Below, piece after piece: positions 17,290-26,588 of a DNA stretch of 64,000 nt. Numbering within the stretch: the first letter of the stretch is position 1; every line of letters starts with the position of its first letter. This stretch comes from Neobacillus niacini. GTDB taxonomy: Bacteria > Bacillota > Bacilli > Bacillales > Cytobacillaceae. Both the position numbers and the translations under genes were made by a program. The stretch spans positions 814,001-878,000 of the forward strand of contig NZ_JAUSZN010000001.1 in the NCBI RefSeq assembly GCF_030817595.1. Direction: 5' to 3'. Under the pieces are notes generated by a model. That model searched no databases and was not told the DNA's origin. It saw nothing but the letters and a program-made list of their open reading frames with translations.

Positions 17290-17694
17290 TTACCTTACTG
17301 TAAACATCCAAGTAACCCCAAATTTGTCCTTCACGGAACCATGAAGCTTAGCAAAGAATGTTGGTTGAAGATCCATATGAACAGTACCGTTATCCTTTAG
17401 TAGATTCCATGCTTTTATTGCACTTTCCTCAGAATTAAGCTCCACACTGATACATACTTTTCCATCGTTTTGTAAATCCTGCCTATAATCAGAACCCAAG
17501 ATATACCCCGTTTCTGTTATTTTTAATTCTGCATGTAAAACAAGGTTTTTATCATCCTCAGCGACAGGGAAGTCTGGACTCGGAGGCATATCCCCATATT
17601 TTTGAATAGCAACCATTTCTCCATTAAAAGCTTTTTGATACAGTTTAAAAGCCTCGTCGCATTCTCTGTTAAACATTAAATAAGGTTTAATCAT
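17290..17694 (-). CDS. VOC/PhnB-like (glyoxalase-fold) protein
   Basis: A 134-residue protein of the PhnB/YjdN (DUF1338-unrelated, 3-demethylubiquinone methyltransferase-like) group of the VOC superfamily. It starts MIKPYLMFNRECDEAFKLYQ and ends HGSVKDKFGVTWMF, the usual opening and closing segments. Start set at ATG 17694, which has AAAGGAGA upstream; the longer frame to 17715 lacks a site. Family members are of unknown reaction and are not reliably tied to phosphonates. It converges on cadA and is monocistronic. Confidence 0.75.
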   Translation of the reverse strand: MIKPYLMFNRECDEAFKLYQKAFNGEMVAIQKYGDMPPSPDFPVAEDDKNLVLHAELKITETGYILGSDYRQDLQNDGKVCISVELNSEESAIKAWNLLKDNGTVHMDLQPTFFAKLHGSVKDKFGVTWMFTVR

Positions 17695-18035
17695 TATTCC
17701 AGTCTCCTTTAACAAATAGGTTTGTTATTTTCACAGTTATTCTTGATATACACGTATGGAGAATAAACAAAGGTGATAAAACCATTATAATCGAACACTA
17801 GTTCCGTGTTCAAGTTTTATTATATTTCATTAATAGGGATTACAAAAGAAATGTATTCTGCAATCAAAAAATGCCGTTTATGGCAGTATGTTTTATGTTT
17901 CAAGAGAAGATCCCCCTCACTAAGGTAATATTTGCCATAGGAACGGAAAATGACCAAATAGGAATAATATGAATTTGGAGAATTAGGTGATTTCTCCATA
18001 ATTATTTATTCCCTTGTTATTTCATAATATAAAAA
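17695..18035. other. intergenic region without a supportable gene
   Basis: About 340 A+T-rich bases. I see only a weak hairpin (GGAGAA/TTCTCC arms near 17976-17997) and ORFs under 30 codons without ribosome sites. Confidence 0.6.
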
Positions 18036-19496
18036 ATGTTGAACAAACTATTAACATTTATCATGGCTTCACAGGGGAGAGCGGTTATGATTATTCTCAT
18101 TTTTTATTTAATCTATATTACCATATTCGGCATTGTTATTTTTAAAGATAAACATCCGCAGGTTAGCAGCACCTTTAAGGAACAGCATAAAGTGGAGAGA
18201 TTCTATGGAAATGAGGCGTCACAGGATCGCGTGATTCTACTGGAAGAAAAAATGTTTTCAGGTCTTGCCCGTGTTAACTTAATGCAAAATGCACAGGAGT
18301 CTATTGATGTCGCCTATTATGCCATTAAAAAAGGATATATTACCGATTTATTATTTGGAATGATATTGGATGCGGCCGATCGTGGCGTAAAGGTAAGGAT
18401 CCTTTTGGATGGAATTTTCCATGGTCTTAGATTTAGTTTAAAAGATGTTCAATACGCCTTAATCAATCATCCAAATATCGAAATTAAATATTATGAACCA
18501 TTAAATCCTTTACTGCCTTGGACATGGAATAATCGATTCCATGATAAATTACTTATTATCGATAATATGTATGCAGTTATCGGCGGCAGAAATATCGGGA
18601 ATCGTTATTTTATACAAGAAGGTGAAAAATCCCCTACGAATGACCGAGATGTTCTAATCATTAATACGGATCCTAAGACAAAGGAAGGCAGTGTTTTGAA
18701 TCAAATGGAAGGCTACTTTAATCAAGTCTGGGACCATCCATTTACAAAGGTTCCTTTTGAAAAGCTATCCTCACGCCAACAAAAGAAAGCAAAAAAAGCC
18801 AATCAACAATTAAAACATAAACTAGAGAATTTGAGAAAAACGGATAAAAAAATATTCAATAATTATTATGATTGGGTAAAAATGTCCCTTCCTACAAAAA
18901 AAATCACCTTCATTCATAATCCTATACAGAGATTTAATAAAGAACCTTGGGCTTGGTATGATTTAACAAATCTCATGAAGAATTCGAAAAAGTCCTTAGT
19001 CATTCAAAGCCCGTATGTTATTCCAACGAAACCGATGCTTCCTTATATGGATACGTTACAAGTACCTCCAGAAAAGATAATAATTTTAACGAACTCGTTA
19101 GCAGCGTCGGCCAATGTAGTGGCCTATTCAGGACATATTAAACATATTAACGGGATGGTAAAAAAGGGTGTGAATATATGGGAATATCAGGGGCCGGACT
19201 CCATACATGCCAAAACATTTATCTTTGATGATCGATTGAGTGCCATTGGAGCATTTAATATGGATTCCAGATCGACGTTTTTAAATACAGAGTCCATGGT
19301 CGTCATTGATAGTGTGGAATTTACCGAAAATCTCGAAAAGGAAATGAATCATTATTTTAAAAAGAGCTTAAAGGTAGCAAAGGATGAATCGTATATAGAG
19401 GACCCAAACTTAAAACCAGGTAAAGCAAGTTGGGTTAAATCATTCAGTATAAAAGGACTATCCTATATAACGGCTTTATTCCAGCATTTATTATAA
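18036..19496 (+). CDS. phospholipase D-like / cardiolipin synthase family protein
   Basis: A 486-residue membrane-anchored PLD-superfamily protein. An N-terminal transmembrane segment (about residues 14-34) precedes two HKD modules: RFHDKLLIID (about 167) and IHAKTFIFDDRLSAIGAFN (about 388). The second also shows the NMDSRS segment found in cardiolipin synthases. A Lys-rich linker (about 248-280) lies between them. A phosphatidyl transfer or hydrolysis activity is expected, but sequence differs from classical ClsA. The ATG at 18036 has no clear Shine-Dalgarno; ATG 18063 is an alternative. Monocistronic. Confidence 0.75.
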   Translation: MLNKLLTFIMASQGRAVMIILIFYLIYITIFGIVIFKDKHPQVSSTFKEQHKVERFYGNEASQDRVILLEEKMFSGLARVNLMQNAQESIDVAYYAIKKGYITDLLFGMILDAADRGVKVRILLDGIFHGLRFSLKDVQYALINHPNIEIKYYEPLNPLLPWTWNNRFHDKLLIIDNMYAVIGGRNIGNRYFIQEGEKSPTNDRDVLIINTDPKTKEGSVLNQMEGYFNQVWDHPFTKVPFEKLSSRQQKKAKKANQQLKHKLENLRKTDKKIFNNYYDWVKMSLPTKKITFIHNPIQRFNKEPWAWYDLTNLMKNSKKSLVIQSPYVIPTKPMLPYMDTLQVPPEKIIILTNSLAASANVVAYSGHIKHINGMVKKGVNIWEYQGPDSIHAKTFIFDDRLSAIGAFNMDSRSTFLNTESMVVIDSVEFTENLEKEMNHYFKKSLKVAKDESYIEDPNLKPGKASWVKSFSIKGLSYITALFQHLL

Positions 19497-19575
19497 GGCT
19501 CACTCAATAAACTTTGAGTAAGGATTAATAAATATACTGCCAATTAGTTCATCAATTAATTGCCAGAAACACAAA

Positions 19576-19607
19576 AGAAAAGCTGTCGATGATACTCGAC
19601 AGCTTTT
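19576..19607. terminator. bidirectional terminator
   Basis: AAAAGCTGTCGA/TCGACAGCTTTT stem between convergent genes. Confidence 0.88.
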
Positions 19608-19947
19608 AAGGTTCAATTTTACGATCTTCTTCCCAATATCGGACACTCTCTGTCTTAGATGTTGGTTCTCTTTTTACCACTTTTCCTGCTTCGTCGTAAT
19701 AGACTTCATATTCCTGATAGATTTCCACGAAATAACCGTTCATTTTTTTTATATCATCGAGCCTATATTCCAACACTGGCACATCTGTCGGCGGTTCTAC
19801 GTCTACCGGTTGTGCCGCAGCAGGTTCACTGATTGTCGAGTAGGAATATTTGCTATGGATAAATGAATACGGCGAATCAAGATAGGCTACAAGTGCAACA
19901 ATGAGACACAGGAATAAAAACGTCGTGAAATGAGAGGCTAGTTTCAT
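19606..19947 (-). CDS. small single-pass membrane or secreted protein, unknown
   Basis: A 113-residue protein with one N-terminal hydrophobic segment (about residues 7-23, FTTFLFLCLIVALVAYL), then a Ser/Tyr- and Pro-rich stretch and an acidic/aromatic C-terminal domain (GYFVEIYQEYEVYYDEAG). No catalytic motif and no recognised family. Start ATG 19947 has AGGAGTCGAG upstream, so it is a credible gene. The outside-facing C-terminus is inferred from the positive-inside rule (MKLASH before the helix). Confidence 0.6.
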   Translation of the reverse strand: MKLASHFTTFLFLCLIVALVAYLDSPYSFIHSKYSYSTISEPAAAQPVDVEPPTDVPVLEYRLDDIKKMNGYFVEIYQEYEVYYDEAGKVVKREPTSKTESVRYWEEDRKIEP

Positions 19948-20013
19948 TCATCTCGACTCCTTTTTACAAGTACATCCTCGTAACCTATCTTATGCATGTC
20001 CTTTTCACATATG

Positions 20014-21180
20014 CTAGTTTGTTTTAACCACTAGAGATTTTGTCCGGTAAAATTGATATAGTACCAAGGCCATAACTGAAATGATGGCTCCAGATATATA
20101 AGGTAATCCGATTGAAAGGGAGAACAGCCATCCTCCAAGAGGAGGACCAATAATTCTGCCTAACGAGTCAAAGGAAGAAAGCAATCCGGTTGCACTTCCA
20201 TGTCCTGCGTCAGTAGTTTTCGTCAGCAGGGAAGAGACACTAGGACGAATGACGCCATTTCCAATCCCAAAGATTGATAAAAAGATAGCTGCAGTTGAAA
20301 AACTATCAACTAACAGGATTAATCCGAAACCAATTGCAGATACAATGATTCCTCCTTGAATAACTTTTCCTTCACCATATTTCTTTGTTAATCTGCCAAC
20401 CATACCGCCCTGTACCAATGCTCCAGCAAATCCCATAATCATGAATATATAGCCTAGCTGAGTAGCACCTAAGCCTGCTTTTTGCGCTGCAAAGTAGGCA
20501 AATGTAGCCTCTAAGCCTGATAAAGAAAGAGAAATTAGCAACTGTAATAAAAACAATACGGACGCCGGTCCAGTAAATGCCTTCCATCTAGATTCAGCTT
20601 TGTTTTGATTCGCTGCATTATTATCTTTTTGTAAGGATTCCTTCAAGAAAAAGAAAATGATAACTAAGGTTATCAAGGAAAAGGCACCTGCTAGGTAAAA
20701 TGGCATACTCATACTTGATTTTGAAAATATACCGCCAATCGCAGGACCAAATACAAATCCTAGTCCCACTGCTGCTCCTACAATCCCCATTCCTTTCCCA
20801 CGGTTTTCAGGAGTGGTAACATCGGCGACATAGGCCATCGCAGTCGGCATATTGGCTGAAGAAAGGACTCCTCCGATAATTCGTGCCGCGAACAACATCC
20901 AAAGTTCAGTAGCCATTGCTTGGATAAAGAAGGATAATGATAATCCAGCAATACCAATCATCATAATCGGCTTACGACCGATACGGTCTGATAATTTCCC
21001 CCAAACTGGTGCAAAGATAAGCTGCATCAGCGAATAAACAGCCATTAATAAGCCTAATTGCGTTGGGGATGCACCCATTTCTTCTGCATAAAATGGGAGA
21101 ACAGGAATAATAATACCAAAGCCTATCATGACAAGGAACATAACTAAAAATAAAATAGGTAAAGCCTTTTTTGTTTCCAA
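20014..21180 (-). CDS. MFS drug-efflux transporter (NorA/Blt/TetA-like)
   Basis: A twelve-helix major facilitator of the DHA1 type. Visible: motif A GKLSDRIGRKP between helices 2 and 3, motif C GAAVGLGFVFGPAIGG in helix 5, and an opening LPILFLVMFLVMIGFG helix. Start placed at TTG 21180, which has AGGAG and GGAG spaced correctly upstream; an ATG at 21210 gives ten more residues but no ribosome site. Substrate unknown; multidrug or tetracycline-like export is the family norm. It stands alone. Confidence 0.8.
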   Translation of the reverse strand: METKKALPILFLVMFLVMIGFGIIIPVLPFYAEEMGASPTQLGLLMAVYSLMQLIFAPVWGKLSDRIGRKPIMMIGIAGLSLSFFIQAMATELWMLFAARIIGGVLSSANMPTAMAYVADVTTPENRGKGMGIVGAAVGLGFVFGPAIGGIFSKSSMSMPFYLAGAFSLITLVIIFFFLKESLQKDNNAANQNKAESRWKAFTGPASVLFLLQLLISLSLSGLEATFAYFAAQKAGLGATQLGYIFMIMGFAGALVQGGMVGRLTKKYGEGKVIQGGIIVSAIGFGLILLVDSFSTAAIFLSIFGIGNGVIRPSVSSLLTKTTDAGHGSATGLLSSFDSLGRIIGPPLGGWLFSLSIGLPYISGAIISVMALVLYQFYRTKSLVVKTN

Positions 21181-21337
21181 ATAACTCCAACTCCTAAATG
21201 ATCTGAACATTATGTAAAAAGTACTACAAATTTTGGCGCTATGCTTAGGATAATAGAAAACATGAATCTAATACAAGCATTTCAAATTATTATTTAAAAT
21301 AAATTTCTAAGATCTAAGGATGTCACCCGATTAATCC

Positions 21338-21374
21338 CTAGCAATAGGATAGCATGGGTTCTATCATCTGCTAG
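21338..21374. other. hairpin in the gap between two minus-strand units
   Basis: Nested arms CTAGC/GCTAG and GATAG/CTATC upstream of the MFS gene. Role unknown; possible leader structure. Confidence 0.35.
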
Positions 21375-21400
21375 CAGGGTTATAGCAGGTTGGTATAGAT

Positions 21401-21437
21401 AAAAAAGAGCACAAGTCAAAAGGGACATGTGCTCTTT
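21401..21437 (-). terminator. terminator of the phnDCE-like operon
   Basis: Stem AAAGAGCACA/TGTGCTCTTT with T run on the minus strand. Confidence 0.85.
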
Positions 21438-23073
21438 ATTTAACAGCTTTACGAGTTGTTTCTGATGCAAAGTCTGCTATAAGGACAAGAATCATGTAAC
21501 ACAATAATAGTAACGTAATTTGTGTATAGTTAAAATAACTCATCGCAAGCTTAAAGTCCATCCCCAGACCACCTGCACCTACAAATCCAACTACGATAGT
21601 CGTTCTCATAATAACTTCCCATCTATATAGAATATAGGTAAGAAATCTTGGCAGGACAATGGGTAGAATTCCGTAAAAAAGGATTTCAATTTTCGAAGCA
21701 CCTGAAGCTGCTAGGTTTCTGATTGAACGAGGGTCCATATCTTCAACAACCTCTGCCCAAAGCTTCCCAAGAATTCCAAAGTTGTGAAGGGCTAGGGCTA
21801 AAGCGCCAGGTAAGATTCCAGGTTTAAAAATAAAGATAATCATCATCGCCCAGACTAACTCTGGAACAGACCTTGAAAAAATATAAAGAAGACGGATAAA
21901 AGCGAATAACGGCCAATTATACCATCTCTTTTTTAATGTAAGATTTCCATTCGCAATATTCCGTGCTGCAGGAATTACTGTAATGAAAGCGACAATCGTA
22001 GAAAAACCAATGGCCATTATGCTCATTTCAAGTGTTTCTAACGTAAGCTTGAGTGCATTTGCCCAGCTTTCTCCATCAAGGAAAGCTGGATTCTCCTGAT
22101 TGATTCCCAGCAGACCGCCGAAGAACTTTTTAGCATATTCCATATTTTTCTCAGAAAACAGCTCATACAATCTAGCATTTTCACCATACGTAATATACAT
22201 CCAAGAACCCATTATTAACAATGTAGCAAAAAGCACTGACATCCAGCCAGAAGCAAAGACACTTTTTCTTTTATGATCGGTTAATCCCTTACGAACAAGA
22301 TGACTCCAGCCATCAACAAATATCACAAGAGCAATTAAGAAGAGGACAAAAGTCCAAACCGCATCGTATTTTAAATCCGAGAGTGCCAATTGAATTTGAA
22401 AACCTAGTCCGCCTAAGCCAACAAAACTCATAATGGCGGATGAACGAATGGCACATTCAAACCGGTACATTGTATAACTGATAAAATCTGCCCAAACCAA
22501 CGGGAGGTAACCATAAACTAATGTTTGAAGCCGAGAGGAACCTGCTGCCTTTAAGGCGATGATCGGCTCTACGGGTACATCATTTAGCATATCTGCAAAA
22601 ATGCGACCTAGAATACCACCATAAGGAATCGCAAGTGCAAGGATTGCAGCATAAGGAGATAATCCAACTGCTGCCACAAAAAGCCATGCCCATATTAATT
22701 CATGAATGGAACGAGTAAAACCAAGTATTCCCCTAAAAAACACCTTTGAAATAAAGCGCGAGAATTTGCTAGTCGTTAACGTTCCAGATGCAAGGACACC
22801 AACAATAAAAGCATAAACAATTGCCAGCGACATCCCCGCTACTGCATAAGCTAATGTAATCCATGCTGATTCCAACCCGGCTAAAAGTATGCTTGGTGCC
22901 AAATTAGGCTGGATAAGTCCTTCAAAAATCTGCAGCATTGTTGGAATACCGCCTGCATGGAACAGCTCTCTGTTCCAATGAATAGAGGTAAGACTCCATA
23001 GGAAAACTGCCAGCAACAGTAAAGTAAGAATGAATCTCTTATGCAATTGAAGGGAAGAGATTAGCTTCATCAT
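21436..23073 (-). CDS. phnE: phosphonate-type ABC transporter permease, fused double PhnE
   Basis: About 545 residues holding two PhnE modules in one chain. Module 1 has the EAA loop EPIIALKAAGSSRLQTLVYG followed by SFVGLGGLGFQI; module 2 has DPRSIRNLAASGASKIEILF and GFVGAGGLGMDF. Bacteria often encode the two halves as phnE1 and phnE2; the fusion is a recognised variant. Start ATG 23073 follows the phnC stop by 1 nt and uses AAGGAG inside the phnC end. Works with the ATPase and binding lipoprotein encoded upstream. Substrate could be phosphonate or, given the selenium genes here, a selenium oxyanion (inference). Confidence 0.83.
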   Translation of the reverse strand: MMKLISSLQLHKRFILTLLLLAVFLWSLTSIHWNRELFHAGGIPTMLQIFEGLIQPNLAPSILLAGLESAWITLAYAVAGMSLAIVYAFIVGVLASGTLTTSKFSRFISKVFFRGILGFTRSIHELIWAWLFVAAVGLSPYAAILALAIPYGGILGRIFADMLNDVPVEPIIALKAAGSSRLQTLVYGYLPLVWADFISYTMYRFECAIRSSAIMSFVGLGGLGFQIQLALSDLKYDAVWTFVLFLIALVIFVDGWSHLVRKGLTDHKRKSVFASGWMSVLFATLLIMGSWMYITYGENARLYELFSEKNMEYAKKFFGGLLGINQENPAFLDGESWANALKLTLETLEMSIMAIGFSTIVAFITVIPAARNIANGNLTLKKRWYNWPLFAFIRLLYIFSRSVPELVWAMMIIFIFKPGILPGALALALHNFGILGKLWAEVVEDMDPRSIRNLAASGASKIEILFYGILPIVLPRFLTYILYRWEVIMRTTIVVGFVGAGGLGMDFKLAMSYFNYTQITLLLLCYMILVLIADFASETTRKAVK

Positions 23074-23074
23074 A

Positions 23075-23827
23075 CTAATCATTCTCCTTAAGCTGATAAA
23101 GCTCAGTCAACAGCTCATCACTTACTTTTTCTGTTGGCAAATCAAAAAATATTTCGCCATTTTTGAGAGAAATGATTCTTGTAAAATACTTTCGTGCGTA
23201 TTCCACTGAATGCAGACTAGCCACTAACGTTTGATTTTTCTCTGAAACAATTTTTGTCAGTATGGAAAGTACATCGTCCGCTCGAGCAGGGTCAAGAGAG
23301 GCAACGGGTTCATCCGCTAGAATGATCTCTGGATTTTGTACCATTAACCTTGCCATTGCCACCCGCTGTTGTTCACCGCCTGACAATGTCGCCGTTATTT
23401 CGTAGGGTTTATCTCCAAGTCCGACACTTTCAAGTGCCGTAATCGCTGATTCTTTTTCTTGAGGGAAAAGGAGTGAAAATAAAGATTTGATTAATCCCCA
23501 CTCTGATAATTTGCCGGCAAGAACATTATGAATAACTGCCAAAGGACCAATTAAATCGAATTGCTGGCGTATGACACCAATTTTCTTTGCAAACATCTTT
23601 CCTCGTTTGTAATCCTTGAGAGGCAGATTATCTATTAGAAGCTCACCACTTTGAAGAGGAACAAGACCCGCAATGGAATTCAACAAAGTCGTTTTTCCAG
23701 CGCCGCTCGGACCAATCAAGGCCACCAATTCACCTTGTTTAATAGAAAAAGAAAGGGAAGATAAGGCTATCTTCCGCTCAAAATGTTTTGATATGTTTTT
23801 TGCTTCAATTATCGTTTTTGAAGACAT
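23075..23827 (-). CDS. phnC: phosphonate-type ABC transporter ATPase
   Basis: A 250-residue ABC ATPase. Walker A GPSGAGKTT (about residue 40), Q-loop near VIRQQF, signature LSGGEQQRVAMARL, Walker B IILADEPVASLD and the switch His in ASLHSVEYA. The sequence is PhnC-like, including the FDLIGPLAVIHNVLAG segment after the Q-loop. Start ATG 23827 with AGGTG. Middle gene of a D-C-E operon; it drives import through PhnE. Confidence 0.87.
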   Translation of the reverse strand: MSSKTIIEAKNISKHFERKIALSSLSFSIKQGELVALIGPSGAGKTTLLNSIAGLVPLQSGELLIDNLPLKDYKRGKMFAKKIGVIRQQFDLIGPLAVIHNVLAGKLSEWGLIKSLFSLLFPQEKESAITALESVGLGDKPYEITATLSGGEQQRVAMARLMVQNPEIILADEPVASLDPARADDVLSILTKIVSEKNQTLVASLHSVEYARKYFTRIISLKNGEIFFDLPTEKVSDELLTELYQLKEND

Positions 23828-23840
23828 GTTCCAACACCTA

Positions 23841-24749
23841 CTACTTTATAATCTCTAATTCTTTCGCAACTTTTTCAATCTTTTCATAGTTATCATTTTT
23901 TGTTTCAATAAACTTGTCGGTTTGGAACAAGTCAGTAATTTCTTTTGAATCGCCTGGCATGGAAAGAAGGGAGTCTTTAACCTTTTGCTTAGCATCACTG
24001 CCAAATACCTCTTCTACATTGCTATTGATGGTCCAGTTATAATCATAATAATCTGGTGTAGTGTAGAAAACTTTCACTTTGCTCGTATCTACTTTACCTT
24101 CTTTTACAGCTGCTTCCCAAACAGAAATATTTAACGCACCGGCTTGGAAGGAACCCGATTCGATTAGCTTATAAGTTGTATCATGGGATCCCGAGAAGTT
24201 AGGTTTTCCATTAAAATCAGTGTTAGGGTCAATGCCTTCTTCATTTAAGAAATAACGCGGCATTAAATGTCCTGATGTAGAGCTTTCACTGCCAAATGTG
24301 AATGATTTTCCTTTTAAATCAGCTAATGTATTAATACCTGAGCCCTCTTGAGTAATAAATACGGATTTAAATTCTGCGTCACGTGGTCGTTGTACAATGG
24401 ATTCGGCGTCTGGTACAAGATTTCTCGCCTGTACACTTGTTAATCCTCCAAACCATGCTAAATGAATTTCTCCACGTTGAAACCCTGTTACTAAAGCTGA
24501 ATAATCAACAGAAGGGACAAATTCAACCTTCATTCCAGTTTCTTCACTTAATTGCTTAGCAACTGCTTCCATACCGGATTGTAGGAAAGCGGCATTTTGA
24601 TCGGGAATTGCACCAATTTTGAAAACTTCCTCTGATTTAGTTTGTTTATTTCCTTCTTTTTCGCCATTTGCTTTATCTTCAGTTTGCCCACAAGCTGCTA
24701 ATGAAAAAACAAGCATGAATAAAATAATACCTGTTAACCATTTCTTCAT
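23841..24749 (-). CDS. phnD: PhnD-like substrate-binding lipoprotein (phosphonate or selenium oxyanion)
   Basis: A 302-residue extracellular binding lipoprotein. Start ATG 24749 has GAGGTG; a signal peptide ends in the lipobox SLAACG. The mature domain opens FKIGAIPDQNAA and contains the anion-pocket region FGSESSTSGHLMPRYFL plus TTYKLIESGSFQAGAL. Proteins of this subgroup are, as I recall, labelled putative selenate-binding in some annotation systems because they track with selenium-using genomes; I cannot verify that here. Heads the D-C-E operon behind a perfect 7-5-7 inverted repeat. No phosphonate catabolic genes (C-P lyase, phnX) are adjacent. Confidence 0.8.
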   Translation of the reverse strand: MKKWLTGIILFMLVFSLAACGQTEDKANGEKEGNKQTKSEEVFKIGAIPDQNAAFLQSGMEAVAKQLSEETGMKVEFVPSVDYSALVTGFQRGEIHLAWFGGLTSVQARNLVPDAESIVQRPRDAEFKSVFITQEGSGINTLADLKGKSFTFGSESSTSGHLMPRYFLNEEGIDPNTDFNGKPNFSGSHDTTYKLIESGSFQAGALNISVWEAAVKEGKVDTSKVKVFYTTPDYYDYNWTINSNVEEVFGSDAKQKVKDSLLSMPGDSKEITDLFQTDKFIETKNDNYEKIEKVAKELEIIK

Positions 24750-24774
24750 AAGTGTATTCACCTCATTAATTATG

Positions 24775-24793
24775 TAACTACACAAAGTAGTTA
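24775..24793. promoter_or_regulatory. inverted repeat upstream of phnD, candidate operator
   Basis: TAACTAC-ACAAA-GTAGTTA, a perfect 7-bp inverted repeat 25 nt upstream of the phnD start. The protein that would bind it is unknown. Confidence 0.45.
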
Positions 24794-25082
24794 GTACCTT
24801 GCCCCTTTGATTATAAAGAATCGTATCATTCTATTAAATTCATTTTATCTATTAAACGAATGGACATTAATCTAAATTACCGATAGAAAAGTAATAGGTA
24901 AATAGTAACAATCCCTTGTTAATAAGGAAATCTCCGGCACATAATGAGTGAGCTTGACGTTTCTTTATGCGTTGATTTTTTGTGACCATTCTTCGACATT
25001 CAAAACAAAATCTCTATAAAAATAAAGGACAAGAGGAATAAAAATAGAATTTATTAGGTAAGAAGATAGTGGAGGTGAGTGG

Positions 25083-25436
25083 ATGAATGTAATTGGTTTT
25101 GGCGGTGTCTTTTGGAGGTCTAGAAACATCAATGAACTAAAAAAATGGTATAGTGAGGTATTAGGATTAGCATTGGATAACGAGTGGAGTGGTACCATTT
25201 TTCCTTCTCAAGAAGGTAATGAAACCATCTTTTCTCTTTTTAAAGAGGACAGTGATTATTTTCCAAAAGAGCAGCAAGTGATGTTAAATTTTCAGGTTGA
25301 AGATATGAATGAATGTTTAAATCATCTCAAAAAACTTGGAGTTCCTTTACTTAAGGAAACGGAGAAGAGTGAGTTTGGGACATTTACTTGGATTGCAGAT
25401 CCAGAAGGAAGATGGATTGAACTTTGGTCAAAATAA
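25083..25436 (+). CDS. small VOC/glyoxalase-fold protein
   Basis: A 117-residue single-module VOC protein. The opening GVFWRSRNINELKKWYSEVLG and the ending FTWIADPEGRWIELW are typical of bleomycin-resistance/glyoxalase-like proteins, with the terminal Glu (WIELW) as a potential metal ligand. Good GGAGGTGAG site. Substrate unknown. It lies alone between the phnDCE-like operon promoter and a bidirectional terminator. Confidence 0.72.
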   Translation: MNVIGFGGVFWRSRNINELKKWYSEVLGLALDNEWSGTIFPSQEGNETIFSLFKEDSDYFPKEQQVMLNFQVEDMNECLNHLKKLGVPLLKETEKSEFGTFTWIADPEGRWIELWSK

Positions 25437-25441
25437 TATTT

Positions 25442-25475
25442 AAAAAAGAATGAGCCGGCAGCTCATTCTTTTTTA
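25442..25475. terminator. bidirectional terminator
   Basis: AAAAAGAATGAGC/GCTCATTCTTTTT stem between convergent genes. Confidence 0.9.
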
Positions 25476-25479
25476 AATA

Positions 25480-26520
25480 TTATTTAGTCGAAGACATGGA
25501 ATCTCGGTCCACTGCCTGCGGCGGTTTTTCCATCCATCCTTCATCTATAAAGATTTTGGCACCATCCTGCACATATAGCCCTATATCTAATAAAAACTTA
25601 CTGTACATTGCACCTATATCATGCCGCCCGTTAAGGGATAAAGCATTCGCATAGGACCTGATTTTCATGCTGAACATATCAATTTTATGAAACAGCATTA
25701 ATTTATCTGAAAATGGGGCAAATGTGGAGTTTTCTACTAAGTCATCCAACAATGGATGTGCAGGTAAATCTTCGTTATTTAACTGGTGTCTATATGCTTC
25801 AATATGTTTCATTGTAATTTCTTTACCACGATGCATAAAATTTTTAACTTTTTCATTTTTAGCCACCTGGCCAAAGGCCATTAATAACACTTTGCTGGTG
25901 GAGTTGTTTTCCATATTATCATATAAATGAGCAATCTCGAGACCATGCAAAGGACGGACATGACCTAAAAAACCATTAAAATAACTTTCCTTTTGTACAA
26001 ATTCAACCTTTTCTGGGACAGGAATCACAGGTGGTCTCGTTAAAAATCCCTTTTCTTTTAAGGTATCATTAAGGGTTACTAACAAATCAGTGGTTAATTG
26101 ATTACACTTTAAAATAAAATTCCTTACATCTTGTCTAAGCATTAATGGGATCGCAGTAGAGTAGAGACTTAAGCCAGCTTTCGCAGCATATTTCAAATAA
26201 TGAAGATTAAATTCATCTGCAAATAATCTAGGAGCTCCTAAATTGACGTCATCCTCCGTAAAACCAATCGGAATGGGGAAATTCTCGCTATCAAATATCT
26301 TTTTAATGTCTCGTAGAAATTCGTTACTAAGATTTAAAGCATTTTTCAGGATTTCTTTTATATCTTTGTCATTCACATGCTGGAGATAATAACTAAGTAC
26401 ACATTTGGACATAGTATTGCCCATATATACAGCCCAAAGTTTACCCATTTCAGCTGATGTTAATTTTTCGACTGGTTGATCCGTAAGCTTGGAGGTAATC
26501 TTTATTGGCTTTATGGTCTT
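25480..26520 (-). CDS. DUF3231-family protein
   Basis: A 346-residue soluble protein made of two similar helical halves; each holds a segment like KYAAKAGLSLYSTAIPLMLRQ, which looks four-helix-bundle in character. This matches DUF3231, a Bacillus family that resembles ferritin-like spore-coat (CotF-type) folds. The start ATG 26520 has AAGGAG 10 nt upstream; a longer frame to 26643 overlaps the alkA gene and is rejected. Function unknown. Confidence 0.7.
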   Translation of the reverse strand, partial: KTIKPIKITSKLTDQPVEKLTSAEMGKLWAVYMGNTMSKCVLSYYLQHVNDKDIKEILKNALNLSNEFLRDIKKIFDSENFPIPIGFTEDDVNLGAPRLFADEFNLHYLKYAAKAGLSLYSTAIPLMLRQDVRNFILKCNQLTTDLLVTLNDTLKEKGFLTRPPVIPVPEKVEFVQKESYFNGFLGHVRPLHGLEIAHLYDNMENNSTSKVLLMAFGQVAKNEKVKNFMHRGKEITMKHIEAYRHQLNNEDLPAHPLLDDLVENSTFAPFSDKLMLFHKIDMFSMKIRSYANALSLNGRHDIGAMYSKFLLDIGLYVQDGAKIFIDEGWMEKPPQAVDRDSMSSTK

Positions 26521-26588
26521 CATAGGATAAATACTCCTTACGTCGATCGTTTCTCCTAGTTTTTTCATATAATGTAAAACTATACGTT

